This document shows, one piece after another, positions 52,468 through 61,911 of a stretch of 64,000 nucleotides of DNA (position 1 is its first letter; every line of letters starts with the position of its first letter). The stretch covers positions 6,369,001 to 6,433,000 of the forward strand of contig NZ_JACHMI010000001.1 in the NCBI RefSeq assembly GCF_014207985.1. The letters run 5' to 3'. The DNA is from Nonomuraea rubra (lineage in GTDB: Bacteria; Actinomycetota; Actinomycetes; Streptosporangiales; Streptosporangiaceae). A program made the position numbers and the translations under genes. A model generated the notes under the pieces. It was not told the DNA's origin and made no database searches. It saw only the letters and a program-made list of their open reading frames with translations.

Positions 52468-54138
52468 TCACACCCGCCCGAGGTCGAAGTCGCCCTTGCG
52501 GCCGGTGCCGTAGCGGCGCAGCGCGCCGTCGGGGCCGGACGCGTTCGGCCGGACGAAGATCCAGTTCTGCCAGGCGGTGAGCCTGCCGAAGATCTTCGTC
52601 TCCAGGGTCTCGGGGCCGGCGAAGCGGTGGTTGGCCTCCATGCCGGTCAGCGCGTCGGGCGAGAGCGAGGCCCGTTCCTCGAACGCGATGCGCAGCTCCT
52701 CCTCGAAGTCGAGGTCGTCCAGGGCCACGGTGACCAGGCCGAGCTCCTGCGCGGCGGCGGCGTCCAGCGGCTCGCCCAGCCGGCCCCGCACGGCTGCCAG
52801 GCCGGCGTCGTCGCCCCAGAAGCGCGACCGCAGCCGGGACAGGCCGTTGCCCATGGGGTGGTCGCCGTCGTTGGCGGCCGTCAGCACGAGGACGGCCGGG
52901 GTGGCGTCGTCGTCGCGGTCCTCGTAGACGCCCTCCAGCATGTACTGCCGGTCGGCGGCCAGCGCCAGCTCGGCCAGCAGCCCGGCGAAGGCGGTGCCCG
53001 GCTCGATGACGGCGATGAGGCTGCGGCTGGTGACGTCGAGCCGCTTGAGCGTGCGCTTGTAGTAGTGGCGCACCTCGTTGACGAACCAGTCGTGCGTGGT
53101 GTGGAGCTGGGCGTCGTAGGCCAGCACCCGTCCGGGGTCGCCGGCGGTGCGCAGCACCCAGATGCCGAGGTCCGGTTCGTTGGTCCGCAGGTGGAGGACG
53201 AGGTCGTCCAGCGCCCGGGTCATCGCCAGCGGCCAGTAGCTCGCGCCCTGGGCGACGGGGTCGCCTGGCGGGGCGTCGTGCGGGCCGGACACCGTGATCT
53301 CGGCCCTGCGCTTCGCCCGGTCGAGCAGGGCGGACACGTAGGGGTAGGTGATGCTGTCGCCCTCGTCCTTGCGGTCGAGCGGCGTCAGCGCCACGCCTTC
53401 CGCGGCCGGGGGGCGCCGGGACGTACGCACCGCCTCGCCGGCCCGCCTGGCGATCTCCGCGCCGAAGGCGTTGCGCGCGACGGTGGCGTCGACCAGGCCC
53501 CACGCGAGCGCGGTCTTCCCGCGGAAGCCCTCGGGCCTGGTGGCGAACAGGTCCGCGCGGTCCTTGCGCACGTGCCGCTTGTCCACGACGCGGGTCAGCC
53601 CGCCGGTGCCGGGCAGCACGCCGAGCAGCGGCACCTCGGGCAGCGACACGGCCGAGGAGCCGTCGTCGATGAGCACGATCTGGTCGCAGGCCAGCGCCAG
53701 CTCGTAGCCGCCGCCGGCGGCGGTGCCGTTGAGCGCGGCGATCCAGGTCTGGCCGGAGTGCTCGGTGGCGTCCTCGATGCCGTTGCGGGTCTCGTTGGTG
53801 AACTTGCAGAAGTTCACCTTCCAGGCGTGCGAGGACTGGGCGAGCATGCGGATGTTGGCCCCGGCGCAGAACATCCGGTCCAGGCCGCCGGTGAGCACGA
53901 CCGCCTTGACCCCGGGATGCTCGAAGCGCAGCCGCTGCACGAGGTCGTACAGCTCGATGTCCACGCCGAGGTCGTAGGAGTTCAGCTTCAGCTCGTATCC
54001 GGGGAGGAGGCCGCCCTGCTCGTCGACCCGCAGCGTGACGGTGGCCACCGGCCCGTCCACCTCGAGCGTCCAGTGACGGTAGCGGTCGGGTGAGGTGGCG
54101 AAGCGGACCATCGGCGGGGTTCCGGCGGTGACAGTCAA
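52468..54138 (-). CDS. boxC: Benzoyl-CoA-dihydrodiol lyase
   Basis: 556 residues from TTG 54138 (GGAG 6 nt upstream), a length normal for BoxC; the frame is open to a TTG at 54195 as an alternative. Two fused crotonase-like halves. The first has FCAGANIRMLAQSSHAWKVN and the oxyanion-hole loop ALNGTAAGGGYELALACDQI. The C-terminal DALTGMEANHRFAGPETLET and LTAWQNWIFVRPNASG are specific to BoxC. It cleaves 2,3-epoxybenzoyl-CoA to 3,4-dehydroadipyl-CoA semialdehyde and formate. Confidence 0.95.
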   Translation of the reverse strand: MTVTAGTPPMVRFATSPDRYRHWTLEVDGPVATVTLRVDEQGGLLPGYELKLNSYDLGVDIELYDLVQRLRFEHPGVKAVVLTGGLDRMFCAGANIRMLAQSSHAWKVNFCKFTNETRNGIEDATEHSGQTWIAALNGTAAGGGYELALACDQIVLIDDGSSAVSLPEVPLLGVLPGTGGLTRVVDKRHVRKDRADLFATRPEGFRGKTALAWGLVDATVARNAFGAEIARRAGEAVRTSRRPPAAEGVALTPLDRKDEGDSITYPYVSALLDRAKRRAEITVSGPHDAPPGDPVAQGASYWPLAMTRALDDLVLHLRTNEPDLGIWVLRTAGDPGRVLAYDAQLHTTHDWFVNEVRHYYKRTLKRLDVTSRSLIAVIEPGTAFAGLLAELALAADRQYMLEGVYEDRDDDATPAVLVLTAANDGDHPMGNGLSRLRSRFWGDDAGLAAVRGRLGEPLDAAAAQELGLVTVALDDLDFEEELRIAFEERASLSPDALTGMEANHRFAGPETLETKIFGRLTAWQNWIFVRPNASGPDGALRRYGTGRKGDFDLGRV

Positions 54139-54210
54139 TGCGGGCTCCGGGGGTTCGGGACCTTCATGTTCGACTCGCTGGACAAGTAGCGTCAAGGGTT
54201 TGTAGAACGG

Positions 54211-55689
54211 CTAGAGGAGCCCCTCGTCGGCCAGGTGCACGTAGTCGAACTCGACCGGCTGGTCGTTGATGCCGGTCTTCGGCGGGGCGATCCAGCCGGC
54301 GAACTTGCCGTACTCGTACTCGGGGATCATCAGGGAGGCGACCTTCTCGCGGTCCTCGTCCGTGGGGAGCCATTCGTCGGCGCGGGCCCGCCAGGCGGCC
54401 TCGTCGAGGACTTCGCCGTACGGGGTGACGTGGTGGCCGGCGTAGACGCCGACCTTGCGGTTGAAGCCCTCGTGCGGCAGGTGGAGCCGCTCGTCCAGGC
54501 CGGCGTCCTCCAGAGCCTGGTTCCAGCGGCGCACGCCGTGGGCGCAGTCGGCGGCGTACTCGTCGCGCAGGTCGAGGTTGAGCGCGCTGAGCATGGGCAC
54601 GGTCCTCGTCGCGATCCGGCCGTCCTCGACGTGGCGCAGCTCGCGGGTGGCCTCCAGCAGGACGTGGTCGTCCTTGCGGCGGGTCTCCATCCAGCGGCCC
54701 TTCAGGCCGGAGGTGTAGTAGTTGCCGGCGTTGGTGGACTGCTCGGAGCCGAACAGGTCCAGGGAGACGGAGTACTGGAAGTTCAGGTACTTCTGGATGA
54801 TGTCCAGCGGGATGCCGCCGTACGGGAGGATGTCGGCGGTGCCGTGCTCCCTCATGAGCGCGGCGGTGCGCTCCAGGGTGCGCTGCACGCCGGTGGTGCC
54901 CACGAACATGTGGTGGGCCTCCTCCTTGAGCATGAACTGGCAGGTGCGCGCGAGGGGGTCGAACGCCGACTCCTTCAGGGTGCCGAGCTGGTACTTGCCG
55001 TCGCGGTCGGTGAAGTAGGTGAACATGAAGAACTGCAGCCAGTCGGTGGTCTGCTCGTTGAACGCGCCGAGGATGCGCGGCGCGTCGAGGTCGCCGGAGT
55101 TGCGCTTGAGCAGCTGCTCGGCCTCCTCCCGCCCCTCCCTGCCGAAGTAGGCGTGCAGCAGGTAGACCATGGCCCACAGGTGGCGGCCCTCTTCGACGTT
55201 GACCTGGAAGAGGTTGCGCAGGTCGTAGATGCTGGGCGCGGTGTTGCCGAGGACGCGCTGCTGCTCGACGCTGGCGGGCTCGGTGTCGCCCTGGACGACG
55301 ATCAGCCGCATCAGGTCGGCGCGGTGCTCGCCGGGCACCTCCTGCCAGGCGGGCTCGCCCTTGTGCTTGCCGAAGTTCACCTTCCGGTCGGGGTCGCGCT
55401 CGGCCAGGAAGATGCCCCAGCGGTACTCCTCCATCGGGACGTGCTCGAAGTGCGCCCAGCCGTCGCGGCCGACGGCGACGGCGGTGCGCAGGTAGACGTC
55501 CTTGGTGGGCAGGGCAGGGCCGAGCGTCTTCCACCAGTCCAGGAACTTCGGCTGCCAGCTCTCCAGCGCGCGCTGCAGGCGGCGGTCACCGGCGAGGTCG
55601 ACGTTGTTGGGGATGCGCTCGCTGTAGTCGACGCGGCTGAGCGGGCCGGTGGGCGCGGGTGCCGCGCACGTACGGGGATCGGTGGCCAT
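54211..55689 (-). CDS. boxB: Benzoyl-CoA 2,3-epoxidase subunit B
   Basis: 492 residues from ATG 55689, with AAGGAG 5 nt upstream. Diiron-oxygenase helices carry Glu/His ligands: NVEEGRHLWAMVYLLHAYFG, LGAFNEQTTDWLQFFMFTYF and LKEEAHHMFVGTTGVQRTLE. BoxB with reductase BoxA epoxidises benzoyl-CoA using O2. No boxA reductase gene is in the window, so electrons must come from a gene elsewhere. First gene of the operon. Confidence 0.95.
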   Translation of the reverse strand: MATDPRTCAAPAPTGPLSRVDYSERIPNNVDLAGDRRLQRALESWQPKFLDWWKTLGPALPTKDVYLRTAVAVGRDGWAHFEHVPMEEYRWGIFLAERDPDRKVNFGKHKGEPAWQEVPGEHRADLMRLIVVQGDTEPASVEQQRVLGNTAPSIYDLRNLFQVNVEEGRHLWAMVYLLHAYFGREGREEAEQLLKRNSGDLDAPRILGAFNEQTTDWLQFFMFTYFTDRDGKYQLGTLKESAFDPLARTCQFMLKEEAHHMFVGTTGVQRTLERTAALMREHGTADILPYGGIPLDIIQKYLNFQYSVSLDLFGSEQSTNAGNYYTSGLKGRWMETRRKDDHVLLEATRELRHVEDGRIATRTVPMLSALNLDLRDEYAADCAHGVRRWNQALEDAGLDERLHLPHEGFNRKVGVYAGHHVTPYGEVLDEAAWRARADEWLPTDEDREKVASLMIPEYEYGKFAGWIAPPKTGINDQPVEFDYVHLADEGLL

Positions 55690-55787
55690 GGCTACTCCTT
55701 GCCGATGAGAGTGTCCGCCTCCCTCAAAATGCCACATTTTCCTAACGACGTAGAAGCTGCTTGTAGCAAATAATCGGAACCGGCAGG

Positions 55788-56609
55788 TCAGAGGGCCCTT
55801 CCGGCCTGCCGGGCGAGCGGGACGGGCGCGCCGGCCGGGGGCAGGCCCAGCGCTGCGGAGAGCTCACGCGCCTCCCCCGCCACGACGGCGCCCATCTCGT
55901 GCAGGCGTTCCTGCGAGGTCCGCCGGGTGATGGACACGCTGATCGCGGCCGCGATCAGCCCCCGGTGGTCGCGTACGGGCGCCGAGACCCCGGCCTGGCT
56001 GTCCTCCAGCTCGACGTCCGAGATCGCGTACCCGGCGGAGCGGACGTGGGCGAGGTCGGCCAGCCACGAGTCCTCGCTGCCGACCGCGCTGTCCAGGCCG
56101 GAGGGCAGGCTCGCCCGCAGCAGCTCGCGGACCCGGCCCTCCTCCCATTCGGCCAGCAGCGACCTGCCGGCGGCGGCCATGATCACCGGGATGGAGACGC
56201 CCTCCCAGACGCGGTGGTAGGCCCGCGACGAGGGGACGGACAGCAGGGTCAGCACCATGGAGCCGCGCAGCACGCACAGGTAGGCGTCCTCGTCGAAGGC
56301 GGCGGCCAGGTGCCGTACGTAGGGTGTGGCCACCCGGACCAGCCGCGCGTGCTGGGTGCGCGCGGCCAGCGCGAACAGCCGCCAGCCCAGGCGGTAGCGG
56401 CGGGTGAGCGGATCCCGCTCGACCATGCCTTCGAGCTCCAGCGCGCGCAGTGCCCGCGAGACCTGGCTCTTCTCCCTGCCGAGCCGCTCGGCGATCCAGC
56501 TCACACCGAACCCGTCGGCGTCGCGTTCATCGCCGTGACCTGCGAGTACTTCAAGGATTTCCATGTCCCGGCGTAGACCTGCCGAGGACACCGACGCCTT
56601 CTCGCTCAT
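55788..56609 (-). CDS. IclR family transcriptional regulator
   Basis: 273 residues from ATG 56609. N-terminal winged helix (RRDMEILEVLAGHGDERDAD, WIAERLGREKSQVSRALRAL) and the IclR effector domain (YLCVLRGSMVLTLLSVPSSR, GRSLLAEWEEGRVRELLRAS, SVSITRRTSQERLHEMG). IclR proteins often control aromatic catabolism. It lies between the box operon (downstream, same strand, 98 bp) and a divergent ABC importer, with repeated TTGCG sites between them. Probably controls both sets. Confidence 0.88.
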   Translation of the reverse strand: MSEKASVSSAGLRRDMEILEVLAGHGDERDADGFGVSWIAERLGREKSQVSRALRALELEGMVERDPLTRRYRLGWRLFALAARTQHARLVRVATPYVRHLAAAFDEDAYLCVLRGSMVLTLLSVPSSRAYHRVWEGVSIPVIMAAAGRSLLAEWEEGRVRELLRASLPSGLDSAVGSEDSWLADLAHVRSAGYAISDVELEDSQAGVSAPVRDHRGLIAAAISVSITRRTSQERLHEMGAVVAGEARELSAALGLPPAGAPVPLARQAGRAL

Positions 56610-56644
56610 CCCTGTCCGTTCGTAACGAAAGCATTGCACTCGTG

Positions 56645-56710
56645 TTGCGCTAGCTGCATCTGATTTTGCGCTCATCGCAACAGATCGCATACGTTTGCGA
56701 ATCCATGCAA
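56645..56710. promoter_or_regulatory. Candidate IclR operators
   Basis: TTGCG-CTCAT-CGCAA at 56666-56680 is a perfect dyad. Further half-sites: TTGCG at 56645-56649 and TTGCG-N6-TGCAA at 56695-56710. All lie in the 126-bp gap between iclR and the divergent transporter operon. Confidence 0.5.
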
Positions 56711-56735
56711 GCGTAGGCGAAGGCGGGGTAGCTCC

Positions 56736-57389
56736 ATGAGTTTCGGCGAGTACGTGGTCTCACGCTGGGACACCCTCTCGCTGGCCGCCGCCGAGCACGC
56801 CCTGGTCGTGGCCGTCGCGCTGGCCATCGCCACCGCGGTCGGCGTGGCCGTCGGGCTGCTGTCCCACGACTCGCCGAGAGCGCGGGGCAGCTCCGTCGCG
56901 GTGTCCGCCGCGGTGCTGACCATCCCCTCGCTGGCGCTGCTCACCCTGCTCATCCCGATCACCGGGCTGGGCTGGGGCTCGACGCTGGTCTCCCTCACCG
57001 TGTACGCGTTCCTGCCGATCATCCGCAACACCGTGACCGGGCTCAACGGCCTCGACGCCGCCACCGTGGAGGCGGGGCGCGGCATGGGCCTGAGCCGCGC
57101 CCGGGTGCTGCTGCAGGTGCAGCTCCCCCTCGCCTGGCCGCTGATCCTCACCGGAGTGCGGATCTCGGCCCAGATGCTGATCGGGATCGCCGCCACGGCC
57201 GCGTTCGTCGACGGCCCCGGCCTCGGCAACCAGATCTTCGAGGGCCTGTCCCGGCTCGGCTCGGTCAACTCGCTCAACGCCACGCTCGCCGGGACGCTCG
57301 GCATCGTCGTCATCGCCATCCTGTTCGACCTGTTCTTCTACGCCGTCCGCCAACTGACCACCCCGAGGGGGCTTCGTGTTCGACCGTGA
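56736..57389 (+). CDS. ABC transporter permease, QAT family (OpuC/ProW-like)
   Basis: 217 residues, about five or six helices, MSFGEYVVSRWDTLSLAAAE then EHALVVAVALAIATAVGVAV. The EAA loop is VEAGRGMGLSRARVLLQVQL, and SVLTIPSLALLTLLIPITGLG-like spans match OpuCB/OsmW permeases for quaternary-ammonium and related solutes. It overlaps the ATPase gene by 14 bp. First gene of a four-gene importer operon divergent from iclR. Confidence 0.9.
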   Translation: MSFGEYVVSRWDTLSLAAAEHALVVAVALAIATAVGVAVGLLSHDSPRARGSSVAVSAAVLTIPSLALLTLLIPITGLGWGSTLVSLTVYAFLPIIRNTVTGLNGLDAATVEAGRGMGLSRARVLLQVQLPLAWPLILTGVRISAQMLIGIAATAAFVDGPGLGNQIFEGLSRLGSVNSLNATLAGTLGIVVIAILFDLFFYAVRQLTTPRGLRVRP

Positions 57390-58362
57390 CACCGAAGGCG
57401 TGCGCATCGAGCTGCGCTCGCTGACCAAGCACTACCCGGGGCAGCCCGCCCCAGCGGTCGACAACGTCACCCTCGACATCCCGGCCGGCGAGCTCGTCGT
57501 CTTCGTAGGCCCGTCCGGCTGCGGCAAGACCACCACCATGAAGATGATCAACCGGCTGGTCGAGCCCACCTCCGGCGAGATCCGCATCGGCGGCCGGGAC
57601 GTGCTCGGCCTCGATCCGGACGAGCTGCGCCGCCACGTCGGCTACGCCATCCAGCAGGTCGGCCTGTTCCCCCACCAGACGGTCGCCCAGAACATCGGCC
57701 TGGTCCCGAAGCTGCTCGGCTGGCCGGCCGCGAAGATCGCCGAACGGGTGGAGGAGCTGCTGGCCCTGGTCAGCCTGGAGCCGTCGCTCTTCCGCGACCG
57801 CTACCCCCGCCAGCTCTCCGGCGGCCAGCAGCAGCGCGTGGGCGTCGCCCGGGCGCTGGCCGCCGACCCGCCGGTCATGCTCATGGACGAGCCGTTCGGC
57901 GCCACCGACCCCATCACCCGCGAGCACCTGCAGAACGAGTTCGCCCGCCTGCAGAAGCAGCTGCGCAAGACCATCATCTTCGTGACCCACGACTTCGAGG
58001 AGGCCATCAAGCTGGGCGACCGCATCGCGATCCTGCGCGAACGCTCCCACATCGCCCAGTACGACACCCCCTCCGCCATCCTCGCCGCCCCCGCCGACGA
58101 CTACGTCGCGAGCTTCATCGGCCAGGACGCCACGCTCAAGCGGCTCGCGCTGCTGCAGGTGGCCGACCTGCCGGTCGCCTACCCGGCGCCCGACCCCCGG
58201 CTGCCACAGGTGGCCGCCGACGCCAGCCTCCGCGAGGCGCTGGACCTCATGCTCGCCCACGGCACCGACCGGTGCAGCTCGCCCTCCGGCGTGCTCACCT
58301 ACGCCGCCCTGTGCGCGGCCGTGGGTTCCCCGGCCGAGACGGTGAGCGCCGGTGAGCGCTGA
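57376..58362 (+). CDS. ABC transporter ATPase, QAT family
   Basis: 328 residues from GTG 57376 (GAGGGGG upstream). Walker A GPSGCGKT at residues 45-52, signature LSGGQQQR at 147-154, Walker B VMLMDE at 167-172, H-loop His205. The C-terminal extension (ASLREALDLMLAHGTD) is only part of a CBS domain, unlike the paired CBS of the osmo-sensing OpuCA. Energises import by the two flanking permeases. Overlaps the second permease by 11 bp. Confidence 0.92.
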   Translation: MFDRDTEGVRIELRSLTKHYPGQPAPAVDNVTLDIPAGELVVFVGPSGCGKTTTMKMINRLVEPTSGEIRIGGRDVLGLDPDELRRHVGYAIQQVGLFPHQTVAQNIGLVPKLLGWPAAKIAERVEELLALVSLEPSLFRDRYPRQLSGGQQQRVGVARALAADPPVMLMDEPFGATDPITREHLQNEFARLQKQLRKTIIFVTHDFEEAIKLGDRIAILRERSHIAQYDTPSAILAAPADDYVASFIGQDATLKRLALLQVADLPVAYPAPDPRLPQVAADASLREALDLMLAHGTDRCSSPSGVLTYAALCAAVGSPAETVSAGER

Positions 58363-59122
58363 GACCCTGTACGCCGGGCAGGCCCGCACGCCCGGGCGCC
58401 GGCTCCCGATCCTGCGCCACCTGTTCACCCCGGCCGCCGTCGCCGTCGTGCTGATCGCCCTGTACGCCTGGGTCGGCACCCTGGAGCTCGACTCCATCGA
58501 GCAGCGCAGCCTGAACCGGGCCGTCATCGTCGCCAAGGCCGTCGAGCACCTCCAGATGACGATCGCCGCCACGATCCTCGTCGTGGCCATCGCCATCCCG
58601 CTGGGCGTCGTCGCCTCGCGCGCCCGCAACCGGCTCATCGCCCCGGTCATCCTCACCATCGGCAACCTCGGCCAGGCCGTGCCCTGCATCGGCCTGCTGG
58701 TGCTGGCCACGTTCCTGATGGGCGTCGGCTTCCAGACCGCGCTCGTCGGCCTGGTCGCCTACGCCGTGCTGCCCGTGCTGCGCAACACCATGGTCGGGGT
58801 GCAGCAGGTCGATCCTGCGCTCATCGAGGCCGCCCGCGGCATGGGCATGACCAGGGGCCAGATCCTGCGCCGGGTCGAGCTCAAGCTGGCCGTGCCCGCC
58901 ATCCTGGCCGGGCTGCGCACGGCGCTCGTGCTCACCGTGGGCGTCGCCACGCTCGGCGCCTTCGTCGCCGCCGGCGGCTTCGGCGAGCTGATCATCAACG
59001 GGCTCAAGCTGAACCGCATGCCCGTCACCATCGTCGGCGGCGTGCTGACCGCGGCCATCGCCTTCCTCATCGACTGGCTGGGCGGCCTGGCCGAGCACCT
59101 GCTCAAGCCGCGCGGCATGTGA
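58352..59122 (+). CDS. ABC transporter permease, QAT family (second)
   Basis: 256 residues from GTG 58352. Helices (PAAVAVVLIALYAWVGTL; TIAATILVVAIAIPLGVVAS), EAA loop IEAARGMGMTRGQILRRVEL, and PVTIVGGVLTAAIAFLIDWL. The extra N-terminal segment is the kind seen in the longer OpuC permease of two-permease systems. Partner to the permease at 56.7 kb. Confidence 0.9.
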   Translation: MSAETLYAGQARTPGRRLPILRHLFTPAAVAVVLIALYAWVGTLELDSIEQRSLNRAVIVAKAVEHLQMTIAATILVVAIAIPLGVVASRARNRLIAPVILTIGNLGQAVPCIGLLVLATFLMGVGFQTALVGLVAYAVLPVLRNTMVGVQQVDPALIEAARGMGMTRGQILRRVELKLAVPAILAGLRTALVLTVGVATLGAFVAAGGFGELIINGLKLNRMPVTIVGGVLTAAIAFLIDWLGGLAEHLLKPRGM

Positions 59123-59163
59123 CCTCCTCCCCTGTAGTCCCCTACCGAGAGGCGTCTCTCCTC

Positions 59164-60132
59164 ATGCGTTACCGTCCCCACCGGACGACCCTCACCCTGC
59201 TCGCCGCGGCGCTGGCCCTGACGACCGTCAGCGCCTGCGGCACCGCCGACGCCGTCGAATCCGGCAGCGCCGGAAACGAGCTGGCCGGAGCCAAGTTCAT
59301 CGTCGGCTCCAAGGACTTCACCGAGAACATCATGCTCGGCAAGATCGCCGTACAGGTGCTCAAGGCGCACGGCGCGGACGTCGTCGACAAGACCAACCTC
59401 GGCGGCACCGTCCCCAACCGCAAGGCCCTGGAATCCCGCGAGATCGACCTGTACTGGGACTACTCCGGCACCGGCTGGATCGAGTTCCTCAAGAACACCA
59501 AGCCGATCCAGGACTCGGCCGAGCAGTTCAAGGCCACCGCGGAGGCCGACCTGGCCAAGAACAAGATCCACTGGATCGGCCCGACCCCGCTGAACAACAC
59601 CTACGCCCTGGCCATCCGCTCCGAGAAGGCCGCGGAACTGGGCGTCAAGACCGTCTCCGACGTGGCGGAGCTTCTCAAGACCAAGCCCCAGGAGGTCACG
59701 CTCTGCATCGAGACCGAGTTCTCCACCCGCGACGACGGGCTGCCCGGGCTGTCCAAGGCCTACGACCTGGCCATCCCCAAGAACCAGGTGAACCTGCTCG
59801 ACACCGGGGTCGTCTACACCGAGACCGACAAGGGCCAGACCTGCAACTTCGGCGAGGTCTTCACCACGGACGGCCGCATCGCCGCCCTCGGCCTGACCGT
59901 GCTGGAGGACGACAGGAAGTTCTTCCCCATCTACAACGCGGCCGTGACCGTGCGGCAGGAGACGTACGAGAAGTATCCCGCGCTGGAGAAGGTGCTCCAG
60001 CCGGTGATCGCCAAGCTGGACGACGCCACCATGCAGCAGCTCAACGCCCGCGTGGACGTCGAGGGCGAGGAACCGGGCAAGGTCAGCGCCGACTGGCTGG
60101 GCGAGCGGGGCTTCCTCGGCGGCGACGCCTGA
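59164..60132 (+). CDS. Substrate-binding lipoprotein of the QAT-family importer
   Basis: 322 residues from ATG 59164. Signal peptide MRYRPHRTTLTLLAAALALT ends with lipobox TVSAC. OpuAC-type domain: KFIVGSKDFTENIMLGKIAV, LGGTVPNRKALESREIDLYW, and SGTGWIEFL. Such proteins bind glycine betaine, choline or related solutes. The frame is open a little upstream but the signal peptide and spacing favour 59164. The link to the box genes is by regulation, not by shown substrate. Confidence 0.9.
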   Translation: MRYRPHRTTLTLLAAALALTTVSACGTADAVESGSAGNELAGAKFIVGSKDFTENIMLGKIAVQVLKAHGADVVDKTNLGGTVPNRKALESREIDLYWDYSGTGWIEFLKNTKPIQDSAEQFKATAEADLAKNKIHWIGPTPLNNTYALAIRSEKAAELGVKTVSDVAELLKTKPQEVTLCIETEFSTRDDGLPGLSKAYDLAIPKNQVNLLDTGVVYTETDKGQTCNFGEVFTTDGRIAALGLTVLEDDRKFFPIYNAAVTVRQETYEKYPALEKVLQPVIAKLDDATMQQLNARVDVEGEEPGKVSADWLGERGFLGGDA

Positions 60133-60196
60133 CGGCCCGCGGCGGGCGGCCGGCGCCGTCCCCTGCCCGGCGCCCGGACCGTGTACAACTGGTCGG

Positions 60197-60697
60197 GTGA
60201 AAGAGCGCTCCCCGGACCAGGTGGACACCGAGGATCTCCAGGCCGTCATCTCGGCCGTCCTCACGGGCTCGCGGCTGCTCGTCGCCATCGCCGCCCGCTC
60301 CCTGGCCGCCGTACAGGACCGGGTGACGCTCCCCCAGTTCCGCATGCTGGTCGTGCTGTCGGCGCACGGCCAGACCAAGCTCGTCACCATGGCCGACGCG
60401 CTGGCGGTCAACAGCTCCACGGCCTCGCGGATGGCCGACCGGCTCGCCACCGCGGGACTGATCGTCCGCGAGGTCAACCCGCACAACCGCCGCGAGACGC
60501 TCATGCGGCTCACCCCGGAGGGCCGGCGGCTGGTGGACGACGTCACCAGCCGCCGCGGCGAGGAGATCGCCGCGATCGTCTCGCGCCTGACGCCCGAGGA
60601 GGCGCGGAACCTGATCGCGGCGATGACCGCGTTCAACAGGGCGGGCGGCGAGCCGCCCGCGACCATGCGGTACCCCCTCGGCTGGCCGGATCGGTAA
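60197..60697 (+). CDS. MarR family regulator
   Basis: 166 residues from GTG 60197. Helices VISAVLTGSRLLVAIAARSL, LPQFRMLVVLSAHGQTKLVT, recognition region LAVNSSTASRMADRLATAGL and the wing VREVNPHNRRETLMRLTPEG. No redox Cys is present, unlike the OhrR-type copy at 0.9 kb. No ribosome site is seen; a TGTACAACT sequence lies just upstream. Target is unknown. Confidence 0.85.
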   Translation: MKERSPDQVDTEDLQAVISAVLTGSRLLVAIAARSLAAVQDRVTLPQFRMLVVLSAHGQTKLVTMADALAVNSSTASRMADRLATAGLIVREVNPHNRRETLMRLTPEGRRLVDDVTSRRGEEIAAIVSRLTPEEARNLIAAMTAFNRAGGEPPATMRYPLGWPDR

Positions 60698-60798
60698 CCT
60701 CGGGCGGCTCTCCGGCCGCGCGCCCTCTGACCGTGGGCAGAGGGCGGGTATCCCCGGGGGCGGATGCGCGGGGCACCGGCCGTTCCTACGATGTGGTG

Positions 60799-61911
60799 AT
60801 GACTCCCCGCTGGCTGTTCCCCGCCGGCCTCGGACTGCTCCTGCTGCTGGTCGGGCTGACGTGGGCGCAGACGAGCACGCGCGGCTGCGACTGCGCGTGG
60901 CCGGCCGCCACGGCCTGGTCGCTCGCCGGTGGGGCCGCCTTCGTCGCCGCCTGCCTCGTCATCGTCCGCACGGCACCGCGCCGCCCCGCCGAGGTCGCCG
61001 GGCTCCTGGCTCCGGCGGCCGTCGCCGCGCTCACGGCGCTCGCGATCAACAGCATCGGCTGGTTCCTTCTGGTCCTCTACACGGGGCTCGTCGCGCTGAC
61101 GCTGCGGCTGTGGCCGGGCATCGCCATGTGGCTCGCCTCGCTCGCCGTGGTCGGCGCGGCGGCGTTCACCTCGCCGGACCCCGGCTGGCCGAACTGGCTG
61201 GCCGCCGTGACGCTGGTCTTCTGGGGGTGCTGGGCCGTGCGGTACCGCATCGCGGTGGGCGAGCGGCTGCACCGGGCGGAGAGCGCCGCCACCGCTGCCG
61301 CCGCGCTGGCCGAGCGGCAGCGGCTCGCCGCCGACCTGCACGACATCGTCGCGCACACCCTCGCCGTGACGGTGCTGCACCTGGGCGGCGTACGGCTGGC
61401 GCTCGAACACGACCCCAGGGAGGCGGCGGCGGGCATCGCCGAGGCCGAACGCCTGGCCAGGCAGAGCATGGCGGAGCTGCGCAAGGTGGTCCGCGTGCTC
61501 GCCGAGGAGGGCTCCGATCCCGCCGTGGCCGCCCCGCAGCCGACCGCGCCCCGGCTGCCCGAGCTCTTCGAGGAGTACCGGACGGCGGGGCTGGAGCTGG
61601 ACTCGGACGTCGAGGGCGAGCTGCCCGCGGTGGGCCCGGCGGCCGGGATGGTGCTCTACCGGCTCGTGCAGGAGGCCCTGGCCAACGCCACCCGCCACGC
61701 GCCACGGTGCCCCGTCGAGGTGCGGCTGCGCGTCTCGGAGGAGGGCGCCGTGCTGGCCACGGTCTCCAACGCCCTGCCCGGACGCCCGTCCCGGCACAAT
61801 GGCGGCATGGGACTTCGCGCGATGTCCGACCGGGTGCGCCTGGTCGGCGGCCACGTCACCGCCGGCCCCGAGGACGACCGGTGGGTCGTGCGGGCGGAGC
61901 TGCCGGCATGA
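60799..61911 (+). CDS. Sensor histidine kinase, NarL-type two-component system
   Basis: 370 residues. Four or five N-terminal helices (LFPAGLGLLLLLVGLTWAQT...), then a HisKA_3 domain with LAADLHDIVAHTLAVTVLHL, phospho-His181. The ATPase part has VLYRLVQEALANATRHAP (N box) and NGGMGLRAMSDRVRLVGGHV (G box). The stop overlaps the response regulator start (ATGA). Signal is unknown. Confidence 0.92.
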   Translation: MTPRWLFPAGLGLLLLLVGLTWAQTSTRGCDCAWPAATAWSLAGGAAFVAACLVIVRTAPRRPAEVAGLLAPAAVAALTALAINSIGWFLLVLYTGLVALTLRLWPGIAMWLASLAVVGAAAFTSPDPGWPNWLAAVTLVFWGCWAVRYRIAVGERLHRAESAATAAAALAERQRLAADLHDIVAHTLAVTVLHLGGVRLALEHDPREAAAGIAEAERLARQSMAELRKVVRVLAEEGSDPAVAAPQPTAPRLPELFEEYRTAGLELDSDVEGELPAVGPAAGMVLYRLVQEALANATRHAPRCPVEVRLRVSEEGAVLATVSNALPGRPSRHNGGMGLRAMSDRVRLVGGHVTAGPEDDRWVVRAELPA

